Source of the DNA: Carpediemonas membranifera
Lineage: Eukaryota; Fornicata
Length of the DNA stretch: 64,000 nucleotides
Assembly (NCBI GenBank): GCA_019828565.1
Contig: JAHDYR010000005.1
Span: 310,001-374,000, forward strand
Direction of reading: 5' to 3'
In this document: piece after piece, positions 19,985 through 30,253 of the stretch
Numbering within the stretch: position 1 is the stretch's first letter
Layout of the letters: the number at the start of each line of letters is the position of its first letter
Translations under genes and position numbers: made by a program
The notes under the pieces: generated by a model
The model's database searches: none
Told to the model about the DNA's origin: nothing
What the model saw: only the letters and a program-made list of their open reading frames with translations

Positions 19985-20914
19985 ATGGTCGTAACTGATT
20001 CAGAGAGACTGAACATAGCAACACTTCTCGGAAGTGAAATGTCTATAGCAAACATTGCACGCGTAACGGGCCGTTGCCGCAATGTCATCTATGATATCAA
20101 GGCCAATAGAGCGAAATGCTCTGGAAAGAGAGTGAGATCAGCTACCAAGATGAGCCCAGAAGTGACGAAGTATGTACGTGACTATGTTCTCCAGAATCCG
20201 GCTGCTCGGCTTAGCGACATAGCCACTGTCGTGCAGCTGAAGTTCGGTATTTCAGTATCGCTATCCAGCCTCTCCCAGACGATACTACACAAAGAGAAGC
20301 TTACGCTCAAGGTCGGTGACACCAGATGGATGGAAAGGAATCCAGAGGAAGCCTGGCGTTTCCGTTCATTCTACGCAACGGAGATTGCCCCGTACTATTC
20401 CACCGATCAAGTCTTCTTCCTCGACGAGACTAGCTTCGACCCCCGTCACCTGGCGGTCAAGCGAGTGCGTGGCCCAAAAGGCGTTAGGACATATGCTTGC
20501 CGCAAGGGTGGCCCGGTCGGCCAGCGTTACTCGGTGTGCGCGACTCTTGGCGTCGAAGGGATCAAGCACAGAGTCATAACGACAGGTACATTTACTGCTG
20601 ACAAGTTTCTAGACAATACCATAGAGTTGCTGGGGATGATACCGGGGTGCGTCCTCGTGATGGACAATGCCTCCATACACGCACTCAAGGGCAAGCTTGA
20701 CGCCCTAATGCAACTCTATGATGTCCGCATCGTCTTCCTCCCTAAGTATTCGCCATTCTTGAACCCAATCGAGGTTGTGTTCGCGTGGATCAAGGCGTTT
20801 GTTCACACGCACTTTAAGGACATGGGGCGTTTGCCGGCAATACTCGCCGCCTTTGATGACGTTGCCAAGAAAAACATAAGAGGTCTCTACGAGAAGCATG
20901 GATATTCCCATTAA
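19985..20914 (+). CDS. T1 transposase, DD35E, Tc1/mariner superfamily
   Basis: A single intact frame of 309 residues starting at ATG 19985-class start (the codon is ATG at the beginning of MVVTDSERLNIATLL). The N-terminal part is a helix-turn-helix-type DNA-binding region (SIANIARVTGRCRNVIYDIK). Catalytic residues: FLDETSFDPRH (first Asp), VMDNASIHA (second Asp) and NPIEVVFAW (Glu), with 35 residues between the second Asp and the Glu. All three are present, the frame is unbroken, and both inverted repeats are recognisable, so this copy could be active. It would cut at the terminal repeats and insert at TA. Confidence 0.9.
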   Translation: MVVTDSERLNIATLLGSEMSIANIARVTGRCRNVIYDIKANRAKCSGKRVRSATKMSPEVTKYVRDYVLQNPAARLSDIATVVQLKFGISVSLSSLSQTILHKEKLTLKVGDTRWMERNPEEAWRFRSFYATEIAPYYSTDQVFFLDETSFDPRHLAVKRVRGPKGVRTYACRKGGPVGQRYSVCATLGVEGIKHRVITTGTFTADKFLDNTIELLGMIPGCVLVMDNASIHALKGKLDALMQLYDVRIVFLPKYSPFLNPIEVVFAWIKAFVHTHFKDMGRLPAILAAFDDVAKKNIRGLYEKHGYSH

Positions 20915-20920
20915 AGCTGT

Positions 20921-21370
20921 TTATTCTCTCAATTCTTGGCTGGATGCAACAGATAGAGCTGGCTGAGAAGGTTCGCTGCGCTCTGCTTCCTCCAAAGACG
21001 CAAGGAACGAGATAACGCGAGAGTACCACTCGGGCTTCACTGGGATGGAGATAAAGCCGTGCGACACTTCTCTCCGCGGTGCAGGCTGATAGTCAGAGGA
21101 TGAGGGCGTCGAGTGCGGCTTCAGGAGACCGGCGGGAGGATTAGCGACAGTGGCATGTCCTCGCATGATCTCGAATGCCCATGCGGCAATCATCCTTCCA
21201 GGGAGAGCCCGTGCAATCTCCGAGTTCTCCACCAACGTCCTCATTCCCTGTGTTATCGCGGAGTTATCAACATTACCATCCTCAGCTGTAGATAAAACAT
21301 CTTTGAATGGGCATCCAGCCCTGTTGTGGTTCTTGCAGCTGCACAGGCTACACGTTACAGTTCTCACCAT
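20921..21370 (-). CDS. T1 second gene: CCHC zinc-knuckle protein
   Basis: The ATG at 21370 opens a 149-residue frame: MVRTVTCSLCSCKNHNRAGC carries a C-x2-C-x4-H-x4-C knuckle at residues 7-20. A helical segment follows (GRMIAAWAFEIMRG), then a Pro/Ser linker (NPPAGLLKPHSTPSSSD) and a C-terminal FISIPVKPEWYSRVISFL. The T2 transposon encodes a homologue with the same order (CSLCSRPGHNRTSC, WAVKILQ, EPPIGLCTP, YLSIPVPVDRLPAIYSLL). CCHC knuckles usually bind nucleic acid; a role as transposition cofactor is a reasonable guess, not shown. It converges on the transposase gene. Confidence 0.75.
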   Translation of the reverse strand: MVRTVTCSLCSCKNHNRAGCPFKDVLSTAEDGNVDNSAITQGMRTLVENSEIARALPGRMIAAWAFEIMRGHATVANPPAGLLKPHSTPSSSDYQPAPRREVSHGFISIPVKPEWYSRVISFLASLEEAERSEPSQPALSVASSQELRE

Positions 21371-21435
21371 CTGTCGTCAATCAAAAAGTTCCAGGCCTAA
21401 TCAAAATGATGTTCATTTTTAGAGTAAAAGAGCAA

Positions 21436-21692
21436 TACAAACACAATCCTGGCTCCCACCCAGGACCTGGCATTAGCCAAGAAGGGCACTGCCAGTGGGC
21501 TGCAGCGACAGCCAAAGGGGGGGTCACGCCAAAGCGCCCCCTCCTAAGTCAATTGCCAGAGAACTCAATGGTCACCAGAGCACAAGTATTTGGCCTAACG
21601 GGGATCACCTGAGCCGGCACTGAGGCCCCCGTTAGGACGCGGCTATCAGAAATTCTAGGAAATTCGCAGGATAAGAACCAAGCAGAATCAAC
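21436..21692 (+). other. LINE1 inter-ORF spacer, downstream part
   Basis: No gene seen. The spacer contains GC-rich blocks such as AAAGGGGGGGTCACGCC and ends with a CTATCAG at about 21643, followed by AGGATAAGAACCAAGC before the ORF2 ATG at 21693. Confidence 0.4.
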
Positions 21693-24600
21693 ATGGAAAG
21701 AACTAGTATAATCAGTCTCAACTCTCAAGGTCACATTGGGAAAGGGAAGGACTTTACTGCATCCATCGCCACAGCACTACAAGCGAGAATCAAGAATACA
21801 GAAGCGTTATGCATCCAAGAAACATGGCGCACGGCTAACACGAGGATCCACTGCTTTGCAGACTTCGATTATGCCATGGCTGGTCGAGAAACAGAAGAAA
21901 ACCTGCTAGCAGAGAACGAGAAGAGCAGAAGAGAAGCTAACAGACATCGACGCATCAATAAGCGGTTCGGGCTAACAGAAGAAGTCCCATTGCCAAGGTG
22001 GAAGGGCACAAGGGAAGGTATAGGCACAGTGATCAGCCCACACGCCAAGGGAGAATGGGAAGTCGGAATCACAGACAGCCTGTCGGGCAGAATACAGGCT
22101 AGCATACTCAGAACCAGTCGGGACCTATTGATCATCAACGTGTACGGCCCGACTACCGATAAGAAGAAAGAGGTCAAGGACAAGTTCAAGGCTGACCTGC
22201 AGGACATCTTAGACATGAAGGGCGACATGGAAGCTATCATAATTGGAGACTGGAACATGAAACCCGATAGGGCTAGCAGAGCTATCAGATGGAAGGACTT
22301 AATGGCTAGGTTCAAGCTCCGGGCAGTGTACACAAGCGACCACACGTACCCATCTGGGAAATCTAGACCGGACTTCGCGATGGTCTCGGAGGGCATCCGA
22401 GAAGCAAAGGTGGAGACGGTAGAGCCCCAGACAATAGGAGTGTGGGGTTCCTCCCACAAGGCTATCAGACTATCGTGGGACGAGCCGAGGTACCCGGAAA
22501 CTGAGCCCAGGACGGACCCCCAGCTGGAAGTCCCGGAGGTCACCACCTGGAAGATGAAGAAGAGAGGAAACCCTACTACCATCAAGACACTTAGGGAGGG
22601 ACAGTCCATTGACCAATGGGAAGAAGCTATCAGAATATCCGTGGGGAAGCCAACCCGGACCAGGGAACCGAAGGAGACGAGCGAAGTCTTCCCCAGCGAA
22701 GTATGGAACAAGCTGCAGCGCACAACGTGGTCTGAGGCAGGCAACACGACAAGGTTGGCTATCATGAAAGACAGGCTATCGGAGTACTGGAACAAGCGTA
22801 GAGAGAAATGGGTGGATGAGCTAGGCATGAGCTCCAAGGAAGGATACAAAACGTCGAGGGCAAACGTCGAGGCGGCGGTCAGACGCTGGTGGTGTGAAAA
22901 TCAATACAAGGGCATGCCGAGAAGCCTGCTAAAGGACGGCAAGATCACCACCGACAAAGAAGCTATCAGTGAAATCCTCCTCGAGCAATACGCAAAGGTA
23001 AGTAAGGGAGATGAGCCGGAATGGAAAACGTGGCGGGGCAGAGCTGGGAAGGAGTTTAAGACAGAAGAGATCAGAGAGGCTATCAGACGCATCAAAGCAG
23101 ACACAGCAACAGGGCCGGACAACACATCAGGAGATATGGTTAGGAGCCTGGACAGCTACGGGTACGAACAGCTAACAAAGTTCTTTAACCGAATCTACGA
23201 GGAGGGAAGAATACCGGAAGTGTGGAAGTATGCAACGGTATCTGCTATCCACAAGACTGGGAAACCCAGAGTCAAGGCGGAATCGTATAGGCCTATCTCG
23301 CTAACACCAATCCTGTACAGAGTCTACGGCAGACTACTGAAGAAAAGGCTAGAGGATGCCGCATGGAAATTCATACCCAGAGAGCAGGCGGGGTTCCAAG
23401 CTAACAAAGATGTGATCCAACAAATCCAATACATAGTACAGCGCCATCAAGAAGGAGGGGAAACCACGTCAGTATTCTTGGACATCGAGAAGGCCTATGA
23501 TACAGTCCCAAGGGACATCTTGATGGACAAGCTATACGGGATGGGTGTGAAGGAGCACCTGGTCAGAGCTATCCAGAGCACGCTAACAGAAACGTGGATC
23601 TCCGTCAGGGGGGCAAGATCATGGAAGAAGACGAACAGAGGAGTGAAGCAAGGGTGTGTACTCGCCCCCACTCTCTTTATCCTATTCATGGCTAACTGGC
23701 CCCACCTGGCAAGGAAGATTCATGAGCAGCAGGACTACGATATCAGAGAGCCACCGCTACCAGTAACAGGAAGGGACCCGCTACCAGCAGCCCTAACCAT
23801 GTTTGTCGATGACACCGCTATCACAGGAACCACCCCAGAGCAGTGCCAGACGGTCTCGAGAATCATGATGAGCATCATCGAGGAGCACAAGATGAGAGCG
23901 AATGCGATGAAGAATGTAATGATCAGCGTATCGTGGGCAGCAAGGGTGAACTTAGGAGGAGTCGGCCTCACCCCGGCGAAGGAAGCTCGGTATCTAGGAC
24001 TGTGGCTATCCAGTGGACCAGACCCGCTAGCAGCATGCATCCAAAAGAAGAGGGAACAGAGCATCAGGTACCAAAGGCTGTGCAGGTGGGCTGGATGGAC
24101 GAGAAGGGACATGCCGGCAATGGCTAGCAGACTACTCCTTGAAATTTATATATGGCCGAGAATCATGTTTGGGGTTGAAGTGTGGGGAAGCCAACCAGGA
24201 GGTACGAGAATCTGGAATGAGTGGCAAGGAATCATGGCCGGTACAGGAACAGGAGGCGGATCGGCGGTGAGAATACTGAACGGATGGGTCGACCTGCGAG
24301 CCCATCTCGAACTGCTAGCAGTGAAGAGGGTGGCAGCTTTCAGAGACCTGGATATACCAGTCAAGGACAGGAGTTGGAATGAGGGGACAATCATGGGAGA
24401 GAGCAGAGAGAGGGCTAACAGAGTGCTCCACAAGGTAAGGGGCGACGCTACCACAAAGGCCAGGGTAAGCTATGGGAAGGAAAGGATTAGAATGAGCTGG
24501 ATCAAGAGATGCAAGAGCAAAACAGCCCAGGGGCTGATGGCGGTCGCGGGGACCCGGAGAATGGCCAGGTGCATGATGGGCAAACCAATCGTCAGAAGGA

Positions 24601-25096
24601 AACCAATCAAAGGCCAGTCAAGAGCGGATTGGAAACGAGTGCTATCAGTAGCGGCAAATGTAAGCCCCTCCCCCTCCTCAGCAGGAAAAGGAGAAGGCCC
24701 CCAGAGAGTGCTAGCAAACCTGACCATAGATGAGGACCTGAAGAGGAAATTAGCAGAAGGTGCCCACTCTGCTCGGCAACAACGGAGGTCGACCTGTTAT
24801 GGGAAATCCTGGAAAGGAAACCGGATGACGAGGAAGAACAGGAGATGATCAGGAAATGGGTCCAAGAACAAGCCCTGGGGTCGGCCGCCCACATCATAGG
24901 CGAATGTCCAAAGGTAGACAGAGGGCCCAAGTGGAGTAGATGGTGGGAAGCAGCGAAGTCCAAAACAGAATACCTAGCTATCAGATCAGGACCGGATGGA
25001 GACTGGTACAACGAAAGGCCGATATTAGAACTGCAACAGCTTATCCTCTGGGAGAAGGAAGAGATATGGGAGGGGCTGAAGGGACTCAGGCCCTAG
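21693..25096 (+). CDS. LINE1 ORF2: APE endonuclease, reverse transcriptase, C-terminal knuckle (one frameshift)
   Basis: The ATG at 21693 starts an EEP/APE endonuclease domain: LNSQGHIG (Asn), CIQETW (Glu), NVYGPT, IIGDWNMKPD (Asp-x-Asn) and GSSHKAIRL (Ser-x-His). The RT follows: YRPISLTPILYRVYGRLL, FLDIEKAYDTVPRD, GVKQGCVLAPTLFILF and the catalytic FVDDTAI. The frame ends at 24848, but a one-base loss near 24760 moves the true C-terminus to the frame ending at 25096, where RCPLCSATTEVDLL and AHIIGECP form the C-x2-C...H-x4-C knuckle usual for LINE C-termini. ORF2 nicks target DNA and reverse-transcribes the RNA there. Apart from that break the catalytic set is complete. Confidence 0.88.
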
Positions 25097-25099
25097 GAG

Positions 25100-25199
25100 N
25101 NNNNNNNNNNNNNNNNNNNNNNNNNNNNNNNNNNNNNNNNNNNNNNNNNNNNNNNNNNNNNNNNNNNNNNNNNNNNNNNNNNNNNNNNNNNNNNNNNNN
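25100..25199. other. Assembly gap (100 N)
   Basis: One hundred unresolved bases; the true length may differ. The LINE1 3' end and the start of the next gypsy fragment lie at its edges. Confidence 1.
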
Positions 25200-25330
25200 T
25201 TCTTTCCCTTCAAGGACGTGCTCCATGGCGCGTTGGAACTTTCCTGGCGCGTTCTTGAGGCCGAAAGACACCCGTAGGAACTCGAATTGGTGGCCAGGAA
25301 TGACGAACGATGTGAGGTGCTGTCGCGGGG
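25200..25330 (-). pseudogene. Ty3/gypsy RT scrap
   Basis: The minus strand reads TSFVIPGHQFEFLRVSFGLK and NAPGKFQRAMEHVLEG, the RT palm segment just upstream of the Y-x-D-D box, then enters the gap. It differs from E0-E5 (VSFGLKNAPGKFQ versus MPFGLRNAGAFFQ), so it is another gypsy lineage. Confidence 0.65.
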
Positions 25331-25420
25331 CCAGAATAGTTGTGGCCATTATTACCACCAAGCAGGTTTACCTTATTAAATAGTTCCGACACAAAGTGAT
25401 CACTTTCTGGACGACTGGGC

Positions 25421-26950
25421 ATGGTTAACATTACTGTAGATGTGCCGAGCCTTGATCCCAAAAAGATAACTCTCCCGGCCATTCGTGACTTCAAACGGGC
25501 CGCGCGCATTTGGGTGGCACAAAACGCCGATTTCCCGCCTGGGTTGCTTCTGCCTGAATCGCTCCAACGCGCCGCTGAAGAGTTTAATCAAGGGAAGAGC
25601 ATTGAAGAGCTTTCCCTCGAGCAGACGATTACTTACATACGCAGTGAGGCTATCCCGAAGTCCTTGGGAGCCTTGAAGGACGCCGTTGATGCAATTGACT
25701 GTCCTTTAACTAGCAAGGGACTCAATCGCTCAGCGGCCATGAGAAACTACTGCGCCGACTTTTCTGAGTACACCGACCTCGTGAAAGAGGTTGCCTGCCG
25801 TGAAACGGCCCTTAACCACGCCCTCTCGCCGCTACAGAGGCGCGTGAAGGAGACTGTCGCCGTCCTCGACGACGAAGGAAATGCTGTCAAGAAGGAGCAA
25901 GAAAGACCAGCCTCCGACAGCGAGCTAGCCGCCCTGAGAGCGGAACACTTCGACAAGGTCCTCTGTAAGGCCTTTATGTACCGCCTCAAACCCAAGGTGT
26001 TCTACAAGAAGCTCGAACTCGAAAGAACGCTCATCAAGCCGAAGAACATCAACGAGCTCATGAAACTAGCTAAGATAGTAGCTTCGGTGGAAGACGAGAA
26101 CACGCCCACCACGGACTCCCCTGACAGCGCCCCCACTAGCTCCACGATCAACAAGACGACGACCGTCGGCTCCCGCCCACCGGGCGAGACCAGCTCCAAG
26201 GCCACCAAGAAGCCCTTTCGACCCTGCCGCTTCTGCCAAGGGCAGCATTACGACAACGACTGCCCTCAACGTCGATCCCGCGAGAACGGACGCCTCCGCT
26301 CTACCGCTGAAATCAAGCCGCGACAGCCTGTCGAAGCCAACGCCGCTGAGGAAGAAGAGGTCCTCATGACGGAGGTGGAGATAAATGGCCAGGAGTACCG
26401 CTTGATGATTGACACTGGAGCGTCGAGATCCTTCATTTCCTCACGACTGTTAGCGAGACTGCGGTCTGAGAAGCACCATGTGCCTACGAAGCGATGCGCC
26501 AAGTTCCTGGTCAGGCTGGCGCAGGGCAGTCTCGTGACGGTGCAAGAAGCGGTGGATTTGACGGTGCGATTTACACATCTCGAGAAGATGGACATCGTCT
26601 GTAAGATCAGGTTTTACGTGCTGGATGGTACGCAGGAGAAGCTTATTATGGGCACCAAGGACCTCAGATTACTGGGATTCCTCTCGAACGAGGGGTTCCA
26701 CATGTCTTTCCGTTCCGAGAAGAGTGCCAACAAGGAGGAAGCAAACGACGAATTCCTTGCCAACAACGAATACCTATGCGTTATTGAAGAAGAACTCAAC
26801 GCCATTGCCGCTAGAAATAGCACAGTCGCCGAGGAAGGAATATCCTCAATTCATATCCCGAAGAGCGAGATCCAAGGGAAACTCAGAGCACTGGTCAAGG
26901 ACTACGAAGATGTTTTTGACGAGAATCTTCCGCCAGAAGGCTCAATCTTA
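25421..26950 (+). pseudogene. gag: Ty3/gypsy E6 gag-protease, truncated before RT
   Basis: The ATG at 25421 opens a long intact frame. The capsid part is helical; one zinc finger of the form C-x2-C-x4-H-x4-C (CRFCQGQHYDNDC) is at about residue 275. The protease has the classical MIDTGASRSFIS active site and the IMGTKDLRLLGFL flap/C-terminal signature. The last family-like residues are RALVKDYEDVFDENLPPEGS, the usual lead-in to gypsy RT, and there the coding sequence stops at a (TTTC)n run. This is a different gypsy lineage from E0-E5 (Asp-Thr-Gly protease, opposite orientation). No LTR was recognised upstream; 25331-25420 shows nothing I can name. Confidence 0.8.
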
Positions 26951-26968
26951 AATTTCTTTCTTTCTTTC
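26949..26968. repeat. (TTTC)n microsatellite at the E6/E5 junction
   Basis: About four to five TTTC units lie exactly where the plus-strand E6 frame breaks off and the minus-strand E5 begins, so the junction probably formed by microhomology or slippage. Confidence 0.8.
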
Positions 26969-26980
26969 TTTCGATATAAA

Positions 26981-28417
26981 TTACACACTTCCCAAGGGCG
27001 GCAGGCCGGAGTACTTCGAAAGCAGTTTCTCCTGGAGGCCGGACATCCTGTCCGACAGAGTGAATAAGCTAAGCTTGTGCTCAGCGATAGCCAGCTCAGG
27101 GTCTTCTGGGTCACCCTCAACCTCGTCGGGAGACTCGTCAACCTGGGGTAATACCCCTAGTGTGACCATATCTGAGTAGCCAATGATAAGGTCGTACTCT
27201 GAAGAGAGAAGATATGCGGTCGTTGTGAAAGAACACCCACGGGGAATCAGGGCCGATTTGGCAAACGCCACCTCGAGATTTGCGACACGGGACACGGTGA
27301 TAGTACCCGCGGGGGTGTTGACCTCGATGGGGGCGCACTCCGAGATCACGGCAGCAGTCTCTGCTGCAAGGCGTGGGTTAATAAAGGTAGCGGAAGCACC
27401 GCAGTCGAAAAGGATAGCGTCAGTACCCACACGATACACGTTACCGGAGACAATCGGGAGTGACTGTGCGCGACGCTTCGTAGCTGCGGCGAAACAAGAC
27501 AAGAAAGAACAGTTACGCGACTTTATCTTGTCGCAGAACTGTGCCAGGTGGCCTTCCCTCTTGCACTTGTCGCAGCGCGCCTTTGGCTTTGAACAGTCAC
27601 TCGAGTAATGGCCCTTACGCCCGCAGTTAAAGCACGAGATACCGGACTTGTCGCCCCGGTTGCGGTCGTGGTCGCGTGTACGTTTGTCGTCACGCCGGTA
27701 AGGCGTGTCGCGCTTGTCAGGCCGCTTACCGTGGCGCTTGTTGGGGCGCTTACCGTCGATATGGGCTCGCTTGTCGTCGTCATGAACTCGCTTATCGTCA
27801 TGGCCTGGCTTGCCGATGAAGTCAGCGAGAGGAGCCATATAGGCGGCGCTCTCGGCGAGGTCCTGTGCTGTGGTCATGGCATAATGCTGCACCTCTGCCA
27901 GCGACTTCCCGGTGGTACGCTCCTTGATGCGGAAATACAGAGCCTGTCCGCGGAACGCGAAGGCTCGGAGGTATGTTTCGATGACAGAGTCGTCTTCTTC
28001 GAGAGCCAAGCAGGCGAGCGTATTATTGAACTTGGTATTGAGCCTCGAGACCTCGATCGGGGTGAAAGATGATAGCTTCATTCGAAGCAGATTGAGGCAT
28101 TGCTCCTGTCGCTTAAGGCGCAGGACGGAGGCAAGCCGACTGATGTCTGCGTTCTCGCCAGACTTTCTCAGCTTGGACTTGTGTTTCCTTTCAGATAAGT
28201 CCTGAAGGACAGGATCGTCCTCAGCGAGCGTCGGTTCGTCTATCTTGGGAATGGCCAGCATTTGGCACACAAACGAACGCACCTCGGCGGATAAGAGCTT
28301 CACCAGTTTGGTTTTCCCGCCGAGGGCGCGGTAATCCAACAGTTCGGTGTAGAACGCGCTGAAAGCGTCGAAAGTAGCTGTCTTGAGCATCGGGGTGTCA
28401 TTCTTGGGGTTCTTCAT
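26981..28417 (-). pseudogene. gag: Ty3/gypsy E5 gag-protease, pol deleted
   Basis: The ATG at 28417 lies 20 bases from the LTR. The capsid region resembles E0 gag. Two CCHC knuckles follow (CFNCGRKGHYSSDC and CDKCKREGHLAQFC). The protease active site is LFDCGASATFI, that is Asp-Cys-Gly where retropepsins normally have Asp-Thr/Ser-Gly; YDLIIGYSDMVTLGVLP marks the end of the protease. After LLSKYSGLPPLGS the frame hits a stop and the sequence reads GTAATTTATATCGA before the microsatellite, the same word that codes VIYID in E3 RT. So protease is joined to the start of the RT active-site box by deletion, and the rest of pol is gone. Confidence 0.78.
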
Positions 28418-28427
28418 ACGTTTGAAA

Positions 28428-28437
28428 GTACTAGTAC
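28428..28437. promoter_or_regulatory. E5 primer-binding-site position: perfect palindrome GTACTAGTAC
   Basis: Identical to the E0 palindrome and likewise directly next to the LTR. Confidence 0.6.
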
Positions 28438-28516
28438 TGTGGTTGATGAAGAAGAAAGGGGAAGGTTTAGAGATAAAATATGGGCTAAAATACCCTATGG
28501 ACTTTTGGAGACCACA
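28438..28516 (-). repeat. E5 5' LTR (79 bp, provisional right boundary)
   Basis: Begins TGTGGT and ends ACCACA, a perfect 6-bp terminal inverted repeat. The boundary rests on that symmetry only, because no partner LTR is present. Confidence 0.5.
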
Positions 28517-29015
28517 AGACCCATCCTGAGGTTGTCCCTCTCCTAGCTCGCGCTCGTCGGTTGTGGGGGCGGAGACGCTGAGTCCTCCTCAAGCCTTACC
28601 CCTGAGTGACCGACTGGCCGACTTCGAGCACAATGCGCAAAAAGGCGCGAATCCACACAGCAACGCTCAGCAGCTACTCATAGCAGTGACAGTTCCTTTT
28701 ATATATCACCAGGTGACGTTGGACACGCTTTCAGGCGACAACAAGGTCGGATGCCTATCACTGATCAGTTTCGTCTTCGTACGCCGCAACCATGCTACGG
28801 ATACCACTGCGCGCAACGTATTACGTTCAGGTTATAACGACAGCAGATCTGTGCTAGTATGGACTGTCTTACCTGTCGGTCTGGAAAAAGGGCACCTCGG
28901 GGACTCGAACCCAAGACCGATGCAACCATCCATCTGACACAATTTGATGATGATGTCCAACACATCATGGGGGTAGTGTAGTGGTGTTAGACACTATTAT
29001 TTAGTTTCCGCCATT
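28517..29015. other. Unassigned spacer between E5 and D1
   Basis: I see no gene. Near 28884-28920 the minus strand has a T-arm-like GGTTCGAGTCCCC followed by GGTGCCC and a run of T's, resembling the 3' half of a tRNA, but no 5' half can be paired with it. A TATA-like TTTTATATATC is at about 28698. Confidence 0.4.
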
Positions 29016-30253
29016 TTGTCCCACCGGGTAAACCCTATAAATCCACTCTCCGCTTGTTCACCACAGGATGAGAGTGTTCGCAGCGCCCCCAGTAGCGATG
29101 ATTGGTCCGATGTTTCTTCACCTGCAGAGGATACGGGCTCCGACCCAAACTGGGAACCCTCAGAGCTGGACATCAGCGGCCGTTGTAGTGATTCCAGACA
29201 TTCCATCGCCGGAGGTTCGACGACTACTGCGTCTCTCCACGGTTCCCAAGATGTACTTCCGGCTTCAAGAGAACACCATGGAGGGGACAGAGCTGGCGAG
29301 ACTATTCCCGACAAAAGTCAGGCTCATCGCGATGATAGTGAAGACTTCCAGTTCCTCATCACCCACGACAGGCTCTCTCATTTGAAGTTGGACGCATCAC
29401 GCAGGGCGTCGGCGGGGTACATCGTCAGGTTCAAGGCCTCAAGGCGTCACACGGCCTCTCATGCGGATCAACTACGACACTTCCTGACGAAAGAGGCCAA
29501 GACTTCTGGGCCCGATACTGTCGGCAAGAAGGGATACTGGATCTGTAACGGCGCGCCCCTCGTCTGCGACTGGACACCCCCGCCGGAGGCAAAACAGATC
29601 ATAGCATAGCAGAGACTGTCCGCCATATCGCGTCAACGGCAGGCCAATCGGGCGGAGCCGTCCCTGCGACGAGCGCCCTAGTGCGGCAGGGCCTTACACA
29701 GTGGAAGCGCGACCCCAAGACCTTCCAGGCTGTGCTGTTCGCCACACTATGTTTCCAAACCGTCAGCCGCGGCAAAGAGATCTTTTCACTCACACGTGGT
29801 GATATCTCGTTTAGCTCGGAAGGTGACGCGACACTTTTCATGGCGCGCACGAAGACGGGGACAGCGGTCAAGAAGCTGGTGGTTAACGCCACGTTCGACA
29901 CCTTCAACGCGGCCAAGGCGTTGAAGCGCTGGATCGACCTGGCCACATGCCACGATAGCGACTCCCTCTTGCGCCGCGTGAGGGGCGACCGGGTGAGCAG
30001 GACAAAGGCGCTATCCGAGGGAGCGATGAGGGCATGGGTAGCCTCTGTGTTCGGAGACTCGATCACCTGGCATAGCTTCCGCAAGGGGGCGGCCATGGCC
30101 AGCTCCGTGGCCGGGACTCCAGACAACGTCCTGATGGCGCTGGGCAACTGGCGCTCGACGTCAAGCCTCCTGGCCTACACGGCCAACGGAGTACGACCCC
30201 ACCCCTCGGTCCAGAGAGACATCGCCAAGTCTCTCCTGGGCCGGGATCAGTAA
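29016..30253 (+). pseudogene. DIRS/Ngaro-like D1 tyrosine recombinase, split by a 5-bp duplication
   Basis: The N-terminal part (29016-29609) has an acidic Ser/Asp-rich leader and a core-binding domain (LSHLKLDASRRASAGYIVRF, KKGYWICNGAPLV). The catalytic part (29681-30253) has TVSRGKEIFSL (first Arg), WHSFRKGAA (His-x-x-Arg) and LGNWRSTSSLLAY (Trp and the nucleophile Tyr). Around 29600 the bases CATAGCATAGCAG contain a tandem repeat of five; removing one copy restores the frame (AKQIIAETVRHIA). Gag and RT of D1 are absent. In this class the recombinase inserts a circular DNA copy and leaves no target duplication. Confidence 0.82.

Larger units (their letters stand above)
19911..21435 (+). mobile_element. 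T1: Tc1/mariner-like transposon with two convergent genes
   Basis: 1525 bp, bounded by TA target duplications (19909-19910 and 21436-21437). The imperfect terminal inverted repeats start TTGCTCTTT and share TAAAAATGAACA and TTTTGATT over about 40 bases. It encodes a DDE transposase on the plus strand and a zinc-knuckle protein on the minus strand; their stops are 6 bases apart. It sits between ORF1 and ORF2 of LINE1. Confidence 0.88.
16621..25099 (+). mobile_element. LINE1: APE-type non-LTR retrotransposon, two ORFs, carrying transposon T1
   Basis: A plus-strand LINE with an upstream ORF, ORF1 and ORF2; T1 (19911-21435) interrupts the inter-ORF spacer. The 5' end is the junction with E3, so the true start may be lost; the 3' end runs to the assembly gap. 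The sense strand contains about twenty exact copies of CTATCAG and many CTAACAG/CTAGCAG/CTACCAG relatives, absent from the neighbouring gypsy elements. Confidence 0.85.

Noticed and set aside
21869-22849. Minus-strand frame of 326 codons inside LINE1 ORF2
   Set aside because: It lies opposite the APE-RT domains and its composition is what antisense of that gene would give.
28880-28925. Possible second tRNA gene on the minus strand
   Set aside because: Only a T-arm-like and acceptor-3' segment with a T run is visible; no matching 5' acceptor, D-arm or anticodon arm could be found.
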